Of a stretch of DNA of 64,000 bases, positions 26,764 through 39,400 are shown piece after piece. This DNA is from Ptychodera flava (Eukaryota; Hemichordata; Enteropneusta; Ptychoderidae): positions 8,652,861 through 8,716,860 of the forward strand of contig NC_091931.1 of assembly GCF_041260155.1 (NCBI RefSeq), in the 5' to 3' direction. The translations under genes were made by a program, and so were the position numbers. Within the stretch, counting starts at the first letter, position 1; the number at the start of each line of letters is the position of its first letter. A model generated the notes under the pieces. The model saw nothing but the letters and a program-made list of their open reading frames with translations, did not search any database and had not been told where the DNA came from.

Positions 26764-26923
26764 ATTGGACCAGTTTTATGTCATATTCCACTATGTAAAA
26801 TGCAGCGCCCCCTGTAGCATTGGCAGGGAGAAGTCAGAATTCTCGACCAATCACATTCATCCTTTCTTAATCCACATTTGTCATTGGACAATATCCGTTA
26901 CTGAATAGAGTGGTATTTTCAAA
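26764..26923 (+). promoter_or_regulatory. KIF4 promoter: three CCAAT boxes and a CHR-like site
   Basis: CCAAT boxes lie at 26764-26768 (ATTGG), 26847-26851 (CCAAT) and 26883-26887 (ATTGG). TTCAAA at 26918-26923 is the reverse complement of the canonical CHR TTTGAA and lies about 30 bp downstream of the last CCAAT box. NF-Y plus CHR at this spacing is the known architecture of G2/M genes bound by MuvB/DREAM complexes, which include KIF4A in mammals. A TATA-like CTATAAATA at 26715-26723 is too far upstream to set the start inferred here. The function is inferred. Confidence 0.55.
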
Positions 26924-26929
26924 ATACTA

Positions 26930-27013
26930 GCAAGGCTGCACAGCGGTGTTAAAATTTTCAGTGTTGTTTTCCCCCCGATAACTCCAACAAAGATAGAGAT
27001 ATTCCTCTCAAAG
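26930..27013 (+). other. KIF4: Probable non-coding first exon of KIF4 (5' end approximate)
   Basis: A perfect donor AAG|GTAAGT occurs at 27013/27014. A good acceptor TTTACATTTCAG ends at 27223, 26 bp before the KIF4 ATG. The simplest model is a 5'UTR exon starting just downstream of the CHR-like site, spliced over a ~210-bp intron. The transcription start itself cannot be read, so the left edge is a guess. Confidence 0.5.
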
Positions 27014-27249
27014 GTAAGTTCTTCATTTTGTTTTTGTCTACCTTTATATATCTTAAATTGGTGAACTTTGAAGCGAGTGGCTAGATGTCGCAAGAACGGA
27101 ATGTGCTCAACATGGTCGCGACCACAACGGGGACTGTAACTTTATGTAGGTGACCGTCGCGACATTGAAGCGTTCCAAATTCTGCAAATGAATGTGCAGT
27201 ACTGTACCACTTTTACATTTCAGACCGGCGAGAAAGTCGAGGAGAAGGT

Positions 27250-27493
27250 ATGCCAGAACTAGCGGAGAACGACAAGGACATCCCAGTACGCGTAGCCGTG
27301 CGATGCCGCCCCCTCATAACGAAGGAGCTCTCCGAAGGTTGTCAAACATGTCTGACTTTCGTGCCGAACGAACCGCAGTTGGTACTCGGGAAAGACAAGG
27401 CATTTACCTATGATTACGTTTTTGATTCAAAGACGCAACAGTCTGTCGTCTACGAAAAGGCTGTCGAACCACTCGTAGAAGGCATATTTAAAG
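27250..27493 (+). CDS. KIF4: KIF4 coding exon 1 (motor N-terminus)
   Basis: Encodes the start of the kinesin motor, including [10 protein letters not shown] (first beta strand and nucleotide-pocket RxRP motif) and the FTYDYVF strand. The ATG at 27250 is chosen because the motor begins about 10 residues later, as in kinesin-4 proteins. A longer frame from 27192 is in another phase and does not match. The exon ends in phase 1 at AAG|GTAAAT. Confidence 0.96.
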
Positions 27494-30400
27494 GTAAATC
27501 TGAACGTTAATTATTCAGAATGTTATGTTTGTTGTAGTCTGTCTGTCTAGTATCTCCTCTATTGTATTTCTTTATCGGGGATGTAAGGTGTGGAGCATTT
27601 CAGGATTTCAGCATTTCAGGATTGGGGATCTGGAAGATTTTCTGGAAAAAAGATTCTCTGCAAATGTCAATGAATAAAAAATCAGCCAGAGAAGGCTTCA
27701 CAAAAAGAAAGTGGGAGAGTGGAAAAAATGCACAATGGAAAAAATGCTACCTAACTTAGTCTTCCAGAACCTCCAAGGATATCAAATGGTCTAGCTGCAA
27801 AATTGTAGCGCTACGGTGAGGCGGTCGGTGATTTTTGGTTTTTGCGACTTCGCTCACCAGTAGCGCTACAAGGCCGATGGCCCTGGGGAGTATCATATAA
27901 GCGCGTCGTACTCGACCAGGCGTTTTGATGTGGAATGCAACATATTTACTGCATTTGGTCGTACCGATTTATCACTACTGAAGACTAAACAGTATACTGC
28001 ACTAACTTTGTCATTTATGGGGTTTGGAATTTGTTCAAACACGACGGTCGCGTTCTGAAAACATTGAGCGTGGGGCGTCGGTGTTTGTGGGAGCCGCCAT
28101 TACCGGAAGTTGGTAATGACGGCTCCCAGAAATGTTTCGGAACGCGATCGTCGTGTTTGAACAAATTCCAAACCCCATAAATGACAAAGTTAGTGCAGTA
28201 TACTGTTTAGTCTTCAGTAGTGATAAATCGGTACGACCAAATGCAGTAAATATGTTGCATTCCACATCAAAACGCCTGGTCGAGTACGACGCGCTTATAT
28301 GATACTCCCCAGGGCCATCGGCCTTGTAGCGCTACTGGTGAGCGAAGTCGCAAAAACCAAAAATCACCGACCGCCTCACCGTAGCGCTACAATTTTGCAG
28401 CTATCAAATGGTCCACCCTAACAGCTTCAGACCAGTGGTAAACGTACATCCACAGAGGTATGCGTATCGCTTCTAACTCCATGGTTAATCAAAGTGTCAC
28501 ACTTGTTGTATTCATGGAGGTAGCTGCAATAATTCACTGGTAAAGCTCTGACATTCTTTTGTATTCAATGGATAGCTGTCACAGAGATTGTGCTACCTCC
28601 ATGTTGCTTTCAAGGACAGGTGTTTTCCCAGGTTTTACTGTATGCAAATTAATTACAATTTTCAAGGAACTCAAATGACCAACATGACATAATAGCCAGT
28701 GTCAACAAGAACTAAAGCTGGAACACCAGTACTGCGAGAATTTTTGATGCTTACAGGCATCAATCATCCTGGTGTGAAAAAAGTCTACCCCACTGAATGT
28801 GTTGCCAACTGCAAGTTCTAATATGAAAAATACCTGCAATATGGATTCTAGCAGTCTTTGGAGACCATGGAGGTAGAACTCCATGGAGAGACTGATTTCA
28901 GATTGTTTAATTAATGCATAGAATTAAATCTGTGTCTTTTATTGGGTCTGTGATTGATCACCGTCCCTCCACCCACGTGGGTGGAGGGACGGTGGATCGA
29001 TGTAGTCAAGAAGGTAGGCTTTTCCACATGACCTCCCTGTGAGTGGAGGAACTGGCCCATTATGGCTGTTGGGTGGAACAGGGAAGTCTTTTTTATGTCC
29101 ATTGGTGGAAGGACAGAAGAGAGACTATTAATCTCAGAGACAGACTATTGTTTGCTGAAGTGCCAGTCTGACTGGAGTCGCTGGGATTCTCACCCTTATC
29201 AGAGCCACAGTCCCTCCACACACCTGGAGCATGGATGTCTATTTTTACATCCATGCCTGGAGGGACTGTGGCAGAGCAAACAGTCCAGTCAAGCTTTTTA
29301 CCATGTTCATACTAGTATAGGTAAAACTGGAAATGTTTTGGAGACACTATTTGTGATCTGCAAACACAGAATATTAATAACTTCTTTAGTCTGATTGTGT
29401 CCACTGAGACAAAGATAAGTCTTTTCCCCCTCTCCAGTCCAAATATGCATATATGGCTAAGTAAGACTATAGCATTGCAAGATGGTAGGTGTGAGTGATG
29501 TCATTGTGGCTTGTCTTTAGAACTGAGAGAGTTCCCTGAAGAAAGGCATCAATATTCTCCCTGTACCACTTCATCTGTTGCGCTCTACAACTTTCTTATA
29601 TTAAAGTTATAGTGACTTGATTTTCTGGTGCCACTGCTCAGCTGTCCGGTTGAGCCCCTTTAGCATAGCTTAAAGTTCAGCTATTTTTTTAATAAACATT
29701 GCTGTCCCTGTGTGTTCCTCACAACATTTGCAAGATTATCATGCTTTTGTCTATGCCTCATTATCAGACCAACTGTTGCCACAGGATGTCTTTTAATCAC
29801 TCCTGTTCTCAAAAAACACAACTCAATTTTACCACATATTTCACTTGAGAACTGGCACTATGCTATTTTCCATAGACCCCATGTAAAATTTGACAGTGAC
29901 TGCACATAAAGCAGATCCTATACCTAGGAAAGATGGTTGGTCTCTCTCCTCTCTGCTATCAAGGAAGCAATAGATAGTATGGATACTTCATTTATCTAAT
30001 AATGGCTTTAAGTATTTCTGCAACAAACAAAGTGCAGACTGAGTTTTTTTTATTTTTTGTACTCCTTAGCCTGTAAAATTTAAGGTAGCGGTTCTTAATC
30101 TACAAACTTAAAGTGTAGCCGACAATTTACTGTGTTTTACTGTCATGACAACAGGTGTTTGCATCTAAATTATTTTGACAATCATTATTGCAACAAGGTC
30201 CCTCTGCAATCCATCTAGTCAACCATCCATGAAAAGCTTGTTTGTATGTGTGTCCATGGTTCCTACACCTATGGAGGTAAAAACATACCTCTATGCACTA
30301 CCGAATCCAACCAGGACAGTACCAGGCGGTGTAGGCTTTGCAGACAAACAGTAGCATTTCAATTCAAAGCCATTGTGGCAACTTTATAAGTTTATAACAG

Positions 30401-33400
30401 TCTGCATCTTCATTTTATTGTTACATTTCAGGATACAATGCTACAGTGTTGGCGTATGGCCAGACTGGCTCTGGTAAGACGTACACAATGGGTAGTGGCT
30501 ACACAGAGGCCCAAGCAGAAAATGAAGGACTTGTTGGTGTCATTCCAAGAGTCATCAACAATTTATTCAAAGAGATTGGAGAAAACGAAGAGAGCACATT
30601 CACTTTAAAAGTCTCCTACCTTGAAGTTAGTATGACTGTATTGCCCTTTTTTAATTACATAAACTACTGATGAGATTTATACAAGGTAGAAGAGGTTAAC
30701 ATCAGAAGCAAATTATTCAGTGGTTGTTCTGAATGATTTTTATCATTTTGAAGATGTATTCAAAAAAATTAATACCAATTGCTGAGAGTAACTGTGTAAT
30801 GGTTGTATGAATAATGACAATGGTTCTTGCCAGTTTTGTGTGACATCATGATAATGCATAAATTTTACAAATGCAATGGTGTTGTTGCGCATGGATATTC
30901 CCAAAATGCAATGGAGTCACCATCATCATTTTTATTAAAGGTTCACAAGAACCTTTCTTAGAGATAATCACATACACAACAAAGCAATTGTAAGTTTAAA
31001 AACCAAGTTCATTACAACTGACCATAGTGCATTGGAAACAGCAGTTAGAATTGCAAAGATGTACAATTTTCCAAGTAATTCTGTCAATTGATTACCTTTA
31101 ATTATGTTTTTAGTAATATTTTGACATAATCCATTTGACAGTGGATTTGTAGTACTAATTGTTTTAATGTTTTGTTGTATACTTTCAGGTCTATAATGAA
31201 GAGATATTTGACTTGCTCAGTAAATCCAAGAAAGAAAATTTAGCCATACGGGAAGACACTGATGGCAGCATAAGGGTAAGTGTTCACACTTAGTTTGTCC
31301 TTCCTATTCTGCAGAACTGTATCCACCAATAATATCTGTACACTAGGAGAGGGGTAATTTGTTTCTGACACAAAGTTGCTGAGATGTAAATATGTATCTC
31401 ATTTTCTGTACTGAAGTCTAAGTATGGGATCAAAATGACCAAGTAGCCCATAAGTGACTTAGTTGCTTTTAAGGTGAGATATTTGTATCATGCTTCTTCA
31501 TTGACTGTCAAAACTTTGATATCACCATGCTGGTAGACTCAAATACTTTTATGCATTTACGTCCATGAAATGACCAAGACATTAAGGTAATATGCACCTC
31601 GGAAGTGAAAGACTTTGCTCAAACTTTCCTCAGTGAAACTTTCAACCATTCTCTTACCAAAGCAAGAATAAAAATCAGGGGTCACCGTGCAAACTTTGGT
31701 ACTAGAGCTCAATCACTTGTGATTTCATGATATTTGAAATCCAAAATGGCCGCCATCCCTGTGTTAACTCTATGAGAAAAAATAAAATTTTGAATTTTCG
31801 AAAAACTAAGACAGTGAAAACTTTTCTTTCGCCAAGAGCTTCAAAATGAGCCCCCACAAGTGGTAGGTCGGAAGAAAATTGATAAAATTTGAAGGCCTGA
31901 ATTTCTGTCCCCGAGGTGCGTTCTACCTTAAGGTAGAATACACCAGTGGGACAGATATTTGGACTCTCAAACTTAGTCTTTTTGCCTACCACTTGTTAGG
32001 GCTTATTTTGAAGCCTATGGAGGAAGTAAAAGATTTTTGCTGGCTTACTTTTGTGAAAATTGAAAATTTTATTTTCCCCTATCATATGGAGAAAACACTG
32101 GCATGGCAGCCATTTTGAATTTCAAATATTGGCATATATTGAGCAATGTATTTCTCTATAGTGCCAAAATTAACCGGGAGACCCCTGACTTTTATTCTTG
32201 ATTTTAAAAGAAAGGTTGAAATTTTGCTCCAGGAAAGTTTGGGCAAAAGTTTCAGTCTCTCATTTTCAAGGAATGAACAACCTTAAAAATATCAGGCAAG
32301 CATCTTCTGGTACATGAACCATCGTAGTATGTACAACCCTCACTGTACAATTATGTTTGCATAAACACCACTGCTGTGTGGGTAGGGCATCTGTAGATGT
32401 TTGACTGGTGACCATTATTGCAAAGATGACACACAAAGCTTTTCACGTGAGAATGAACTTGTTTAATATAGATATCATAGTTTAATATTGATGTTTTATT
32501 CATTATTATTATCATTTTATTTCAGTACTTTGGCCTCCGGCCTATAGTACAATACAAATACAAAAAATTTAACCTGGACACGTGAGGAGTACACATAATT
32601 TAACAAAAGCAATTACTTATCTAACTCATTTTACGTCTCTCTACGCTTGAAAGCAAATAATACAAATTTGGCAAAATACTCTATGTTTGCAGACTCTGAC
32701 TGCATTAACATGACAAATTTCTGATAATTACAATCTTGATAAAAATACCTTTGTACATACTTTTCTTGTAAATCAGTATAAAACGGGCACACCAAACAAA
32801 CATATTCATCTTCCACTGCGTCATATTTACAGTAAACACACTTTCGATTTTGACATGGAATACCTTTTGAAAGATCAGTTTCCATCCTCAACTGATGTGT
32901 TGAGGATCTCAAACAACACAATTATGATCTCAGTTTGCTGTCCTCAATACTTGTGAGGTAAGACTCACAATTGAAAGTAACTTTAAATGCACAGTAGTTA
33001 TCTAGCTTTGTGTACCTTGACATATCAGAGTTCCATGACTGTATACAATTATCACGAATCCTCTGCTTAAAAATACTAAAAAATTAAGATTCCTCTTCTA
33101 CACCTTGATCAAGCCACTGTTTTATTCATTCATAAATAGCGTACATGTGAAAAAGTTTTACTACTTCCCTTCACTTCATCCAGTGATGTGATATTTTGAA
33201 AACTAAACTAACATTTAAAAAGGAGAAAATAGCGTGGAAGAAATGATGTTCTGGTGATCATGCAAACACCTTCAGGCAATATGTCATATATTCTCATGTA
33301 TTGCTTGCTAATGCCTTGTTCATTTGAGAGTCCTGCAAATATACATGACCGTAGCAAGTACTAACTCTATGCATCATACTCTAATTGTATGAAATAGTAT

Positions 33401-36400
33401 TGTAAGATTATATTCTTTCCTATGCACGGTACACGGTTATATTGCACATTACATGGTTATTTCGGCTGAAAAGATGAATTCAAACTGAGAGATTGAACCA
33501 AATTTGCTGTTGGTTAACCCATAATGGTAAAGCTTTGCTGTTGAAATAATTGCCTGATCAAAGGCTGATCCTTGCATGTCTCATTGTTCAGGTCCAAGGC
33601 TTAGAAGAGGTAGAAGTTAAAAATGGTGCTGACATGGTGAAGTGTTTAGAACAAGGTTCAGATGGCCGAACCACAGGAAATACTGCCATGAACTCACAGT
33701 CAAGTCGCTCTCATGCAATATTTACAATACACATTGAACAACGCAAAAATGATGACAGGTATTCACTGGTTTGAATTTCATAAATGTATGTGTAGGTTAG
33801 ATTTTACCTGCATGTGTTTGTTACATGTAGGAGCTTTGTAGACTTGTCTAATGAAAACAAACTTTATCAACTGGTATGACATATATCTCTAAGTCTTGCA
33901 AGAAGAAAGTGAATACATTTTAGATGACAAAGAACATGTGAATCAAGATAACAGTAGAAAACATGACCCGTTTGATAACCGAGGAGATCAAGCTTTTCCT
34001 CCAATTATTCATGGTCTTTTAACTTTATTCTTCTAGCAATGATTTTCTGCAAGCCAAGTTTCATTTAGTAGACTTGGCCGGCTCAGAAAGGGCCAAGAAG
34101 ACAATGGCACAGGGAGATAGATTTAAAGAAGGTAAGAGTTTTAGAAATGCTGTGATACCTCACTTCTGATGTAATTTTGATATCAAGGCCAACAGCAAAA
34201 ATAATAGGGGGCATTGAATTTGATGTCCCTCTCTACTGTTACGTGAGATTTCTTTTGTGGGAAAAATTGAAAGCTGTAATATTTATTGTCCAGTCATCAG
34301 AGTTCTAGATTTTCGATATAATGAGACAACATAACTCCCAAGCTACATGTATATACAAACATTCACTCAAAAAACATACCATCATACAAGAACATGAAAG
34401 GTGATGGATGACTGCCATTGATTCATTTTCTTATACTCTTGACTTTGTAGACAATGGAATATTGCCAAGGGATTTAGTTGACATTTGTCAAATCAGTATT
34501 TAGTATTTGTCTAGCAATAACTGCCATTTGTAAATGTTGCTGTTTTCTGTGAGCAGGTTAAGTACCTGTATCTTAATCTACTGCAAATTTTGAATTGTTC
34601 ACTTCAATTGGCAGTCTTGACAGACCAAAACTAACAGAAGAATTTAGAAAGAAGAAGTTTGTAGCAATGTAACAGCCAATGTCTTGAACAAATACAGAAA
34701 TGACTTACATACTTGTACTCTTCCATTGTACCGAATTTTCAGGTGTGAACATCAACAGAGGACTTCTAGCCCTAGGAAATGTAATCAGTGCACTGGGTGA
34801 TGAGAACGGTAGAAAAGGTCACGTTCCATACAGAGATGCTAAACTTACTAGACTCCTACAGGGTAGGTACATCCACAGTCACAAAGTCAACAAACATGTT
34901 TTTAGTATACTATTTATCATCTTGAATATTACCGTAGTCATCTCGTCAAGTGTGTTGAAGTTCAACTTTACTTTTAGTATCTACAAAACACGGTCAAGTT
35001 CCCGAAGCAACAGATAGAATTTGACAGTAACCAAGATGTACAATGCGACGTGCTGCGTTGATCACAAAAAGAGAGGTGCACAATTTGGATGTGTAACAGC
35101 AATCAAACTTTTCATGTTTGTTTTAGATTTCTGGTTAACTAGCAGTAGCACATGCAGTTACCTTTGTGTTGTGCATTTGTTAAATTTCAAAGTGTGAAAT
35201 GTCACTGCAGTAGATGGTCTTGTCTTTAACACAGACACTTGTTTTCTTCTTGTTGACTTCAGATTCCCTGGGTGGCAACAGTCAAACACTGATGATAGCC
35301 TGTGTGAGTCCGGCAGATTCTAACATGGAAGAAACACTGAACACTCTGCGTTATGCAGACAGGGCTCGGCAAATCAAGAACAAACCTGTTGTCAACCGAG
35401 ACCCAGTACAGGCAGAGCTGATGAGACTTAGACAACAGGTTAGTGTTTCATCAAGAGCTTGTAACCATGGATCCTGTCAGCCATATAGTATTGTACATAG
35501 GCTCATTGCTCGTACCGAGGGCTAAAAACACTCTTTCACTGTATAAACCTTTGATGTTAGTTAAGGAGCTCATTTTATTTTTAGTATCTATTCAATGAAT
35601 CAGTTTTTTTAATCACAGTCGGTGTATTTTCCAATCAGAAAGACACATTGACATGGCTAACTGGCTGTCATAATTACTACTGTTGATATGGTTTTGTATG
35701 TTTCTGTTGTTTATATAGGTTCAACAGCTTCTGGTACAAGGTGGGAGTTGTACTGGCTCTGTGAACACAGGGTAAGGCTTTCTCTAGTTCTCTTCTTTTT
35801 AACAGAGTTGAAATTTTAGAAAAGTCTTGTTTGAGCTCATGGCATCATTAAAAAGTACATGATATTCAAATTCAGAAGAGCTACCAATAGATTATATAAT
35901 TGTGATATTTCAAAAATGATCATTCATATTCAGACAATTGATTGGCATAAGACGGATGACTTATGTCAAAGAAGAGAACTTGTTGAATCTGATTAGATCT
36001 GCAAGTTCATCAAACCTACACTTTAATTCAGTTTAGTGATCATTATGTGTAACACCATTGGCAAAAACAAAGATTTAAGTGACTTTGAAATTGATGCAGG
36101 AAAAAATTGAGAGGAGGAATAATGACATTGATAATTTATGATAAAACACTACTGGTTACAAATTGATTCTTACTTATTGAATTCTTCTGTGCTTCTCTTT
36201 TTCTTTCTCAAAACTACTGCAGGTCTAACATCCAAGGGGACATGAAAGTATTGATAGAAAGAAATAAAAAACTTGAGGTAAGGAAAGACTCAAATAAATT
36301 TTTGCCAGCGCTTCCTTCTGTTTGAAAATTAAATTTCAAAAATCAGTTTTTGATGTAATTGAAGCAAAGCTGTGAGGCACTGCAGGCAGAGTTTTGTGAA

Positions 36401-39400
36401 TGTTTCCCACCAGTCACTGTCATTGATGAGAACAACATAGGCTTCATGAAACAAGATGCAGAATAGGTGGTGGTGTGTTTAGTTTAATCACAGTAACAGT
36501 GACTTTGGTTGAAAAAGAAAGGAAGGGCAAACGCGTTATATTCTTTGTTTTGATTTCACTGTTTTTACGTAGAAGTGGTCTTAGTCAATAAGTACACCAA
36601 TATCAGCAGGAGATTAGCAAAGTTAGTAAGTCTGTGTCTGGTCCATGAATTAAACAAACTAACTATTGAGAATTATTGGGTGTGTGATGCCGTTTTCCGT
36701 ACTTCTGATGAGGCAGAGATGTAATTTCCATGTTTGTCAATGTGACAGCTAACTTCTCTATGCACAACATTGTTTTGAATATATACACACTTCACATTTT
36801 TTGTCATTTTCACATCAGGCAGAGAACCAGAAGCTATCTGCTGAATTGCAAGCATCGGTGGACCAGACAACACAGATGTGTGAAAAGGCTATCATGGTGA
36901 GAAACTTCTCCAAGTGATACCGATACTATTGTATTGATAATGCAATTTGAATTTTGTACATCAATTTTCAATAATAATCATTCAATTCAAGTCATTGTGA
37001 GGAGGATAAAAGGTATGTTTTTTGGTCTTTTTTTCAGTTTGCATCAAGGACACTGGTACATACTTGATAAATATAGTCAAAAGACTGACCTTGTTCATTG
37101 AAATTCAAATAATATCCGCTTTTATCCCAGTAAATCAAAATGCACTCTCTGTAGTGTCAACTGTTCAGCACCAGTTTTCTGATCAACATAACATTATCAG
37201 TGTCGTTCTGTTGAAAATTTACAGCTTGAAGTTGCCAGGGACAAACTCAAGCAAAAACTGGACGACATCAAAGGTGCCATGGGTCCAAACATGGAGCTGT
37301 TGAAATCACTGGAAAATGAAACAGACAGTGAAAAGTTGCGTGAACAACTCAAGTCAATAAAAGATTTACAGCAAAAAATTACTCAAATGGAGGTGAGTGT
37401 ACAGTCTAACAACACAGGTACTTCTGTGTCTTTTGTTCAAGAGGACTATATGCCTTAGATGGGTGAGATTCAATGGCATGGTAATTCATTACATTATGGA
37501 AAAAGTTCAGTGATTTCATGTGCGCACAATAACAATATCAAGTTGCTGGTACCAACACAAAGTACAAAGGTCTGGTCAGTTCTAAATGATGTACAATAAA
37601 AGAGATAGAATTTTGCAAGTTTCAAGTTAAATACAATTCTACCTATTCAGACACACTTTAGCAGTTAAGATACTTTGAAGGTTTCTAAGAGTGGCCTGAT
37701 TACAGATTAGACAGGTTTCAATATTCATTGTTTTTCTCATACTGCACTTGTTTGAATACCTTGTCAGATCTAGTAAGTAACAACATTGTTTACATGGCTT
37801 GTATTGTAGGAAGAAGACACTGGCACTCTGTCTGCCGAGGAGTTAAACATGGAAGAGGAGATGGAATCATCGGGTGAGAGTGGTGAGGGGGCTCCATTGG
37901 ACAAAGAGCACCTGCTGAGGAGAGCTGAGATGAACAGACAGCTCCAGGAATTGAACAAAGCACTGCAGATGAAGCAGGAATTGGCCAGCCAGATGACAGA
38001 CAATGATGGAAGAATGACAGCCATGAAAATACAGTACGAGGTAAGACAAGCTATCATTATGGAATGCACAAACGTAACATTTAATGCCATACATGTACAC
38101 ATTGCAAATTGGGATCTGTATTTGATGTTTCATGGACAGTAGATCTGCTGTGTAACATAGAAAACTGAAAATACTGAGAATACTTTTTATTTTGCTTGCA
38201 GACGACAATGAAACAGTTGGAATCAGAGATAAGTTCCCTACAGAAAGAGAAAGATGACTTGGCAAAGGCATTGGTTGAAGTTAAGAATAACACTGTTGCC
38301 AGCAAGTAAGTCAATTTTAGCATTTTAACTCTCAAACTACATGTATGATGGAGAATCATCTACTTGCTTTTTGCAAATTTTCCTTACTCTGAATGAATTC
38401 AAGAGGAACCTATAGTTTGAAAGGGAATTGTGGGATGTTTATTTACTTGACTGAACACTCTTCAGCTTGAAGCCTAGCTGTTTGGTGTTGATATCTTTGT
38501 CTTTCTGATCTGCATGTACCATATAAGGAACCACACTAACCTTGGTGGGGCCATATACTCTGCTCCTGTCAATATGGGCATGTTTTGCCTATGTTAAAAG
38601 CAAATGCAGAAATACACATGGCTCAGAAATTCTCAAATTTGTGCCGGTAGCTGTATTTTGATGACTTTTTCACCATTGTTGTGTTTGACCCCAAGTACAG
38701 TTTCTTGTTATGTTCTATTCCCCAAAGCATGTAGAGATACACAGTATTCAGCTTGTCAACCCAACCTGTACATGTAAGGAGACTTGCATTGCCATTGTTA
38801 ACATGTTAATTCTGGTGCTCACTAGAATTCACATGTAAACAAAAATAGAGCTTTTTATCACAACTGGAAGTTGTGATATAGAGGTGGTTTCAACCGGTGT
38901 TTGATGTCGTCCATTTCCGTAAACGACAAAAAGTCAAAAACTGCTGAACAGAGTGCATTGATATTTGATACTGATACATAGACTGGTTCCAAGGTTCCAA
39001 TTCGGAAAATGGAGCCAAACGGAGCGCCGGTTAGATAGTTTTTGGAAATTTCTAACCCCCCTTTTTATCTAATTGATTTTAGGGGTCTTTCATACATGTA
39101 GTTTTGGAATGTACACCAATCCTGCATTGTGGACTGTTTTATGAGTTGTTGAACAGAAATGAGGTTTTGATGAATGTTACAAATATGCAGGATGGCTGAT
39201 TCGAAGTATAAGAGATTTCTATGGTCTTTTGGGCATCAAAAGCATTAAAAAAAACATATTTCATAGTTTAGATTCTCACTTTGAGATGACCCTACGCATT
39301 TGTTAAGTAAACATCCTTGAGTCAATATACAGACTTTGACATTCCAGAGATTAAGTATCCACAACCTCACATGTTACAGTCTTTCACTACAATGGTATGG

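Noticed and set aside
27192..27413. Alternative 73-codon frame overlapping KIF4 exon 1
   Set aside because: It is in another phase, and the KIF4 motor frame is unambiguous.
36673..36873. Minus-strand frames antisense to KIF4 exons (also at 37,867 and 56,273)
   Set aside because: They are shadows of the coding strand, without motifs or splice signals of their own.
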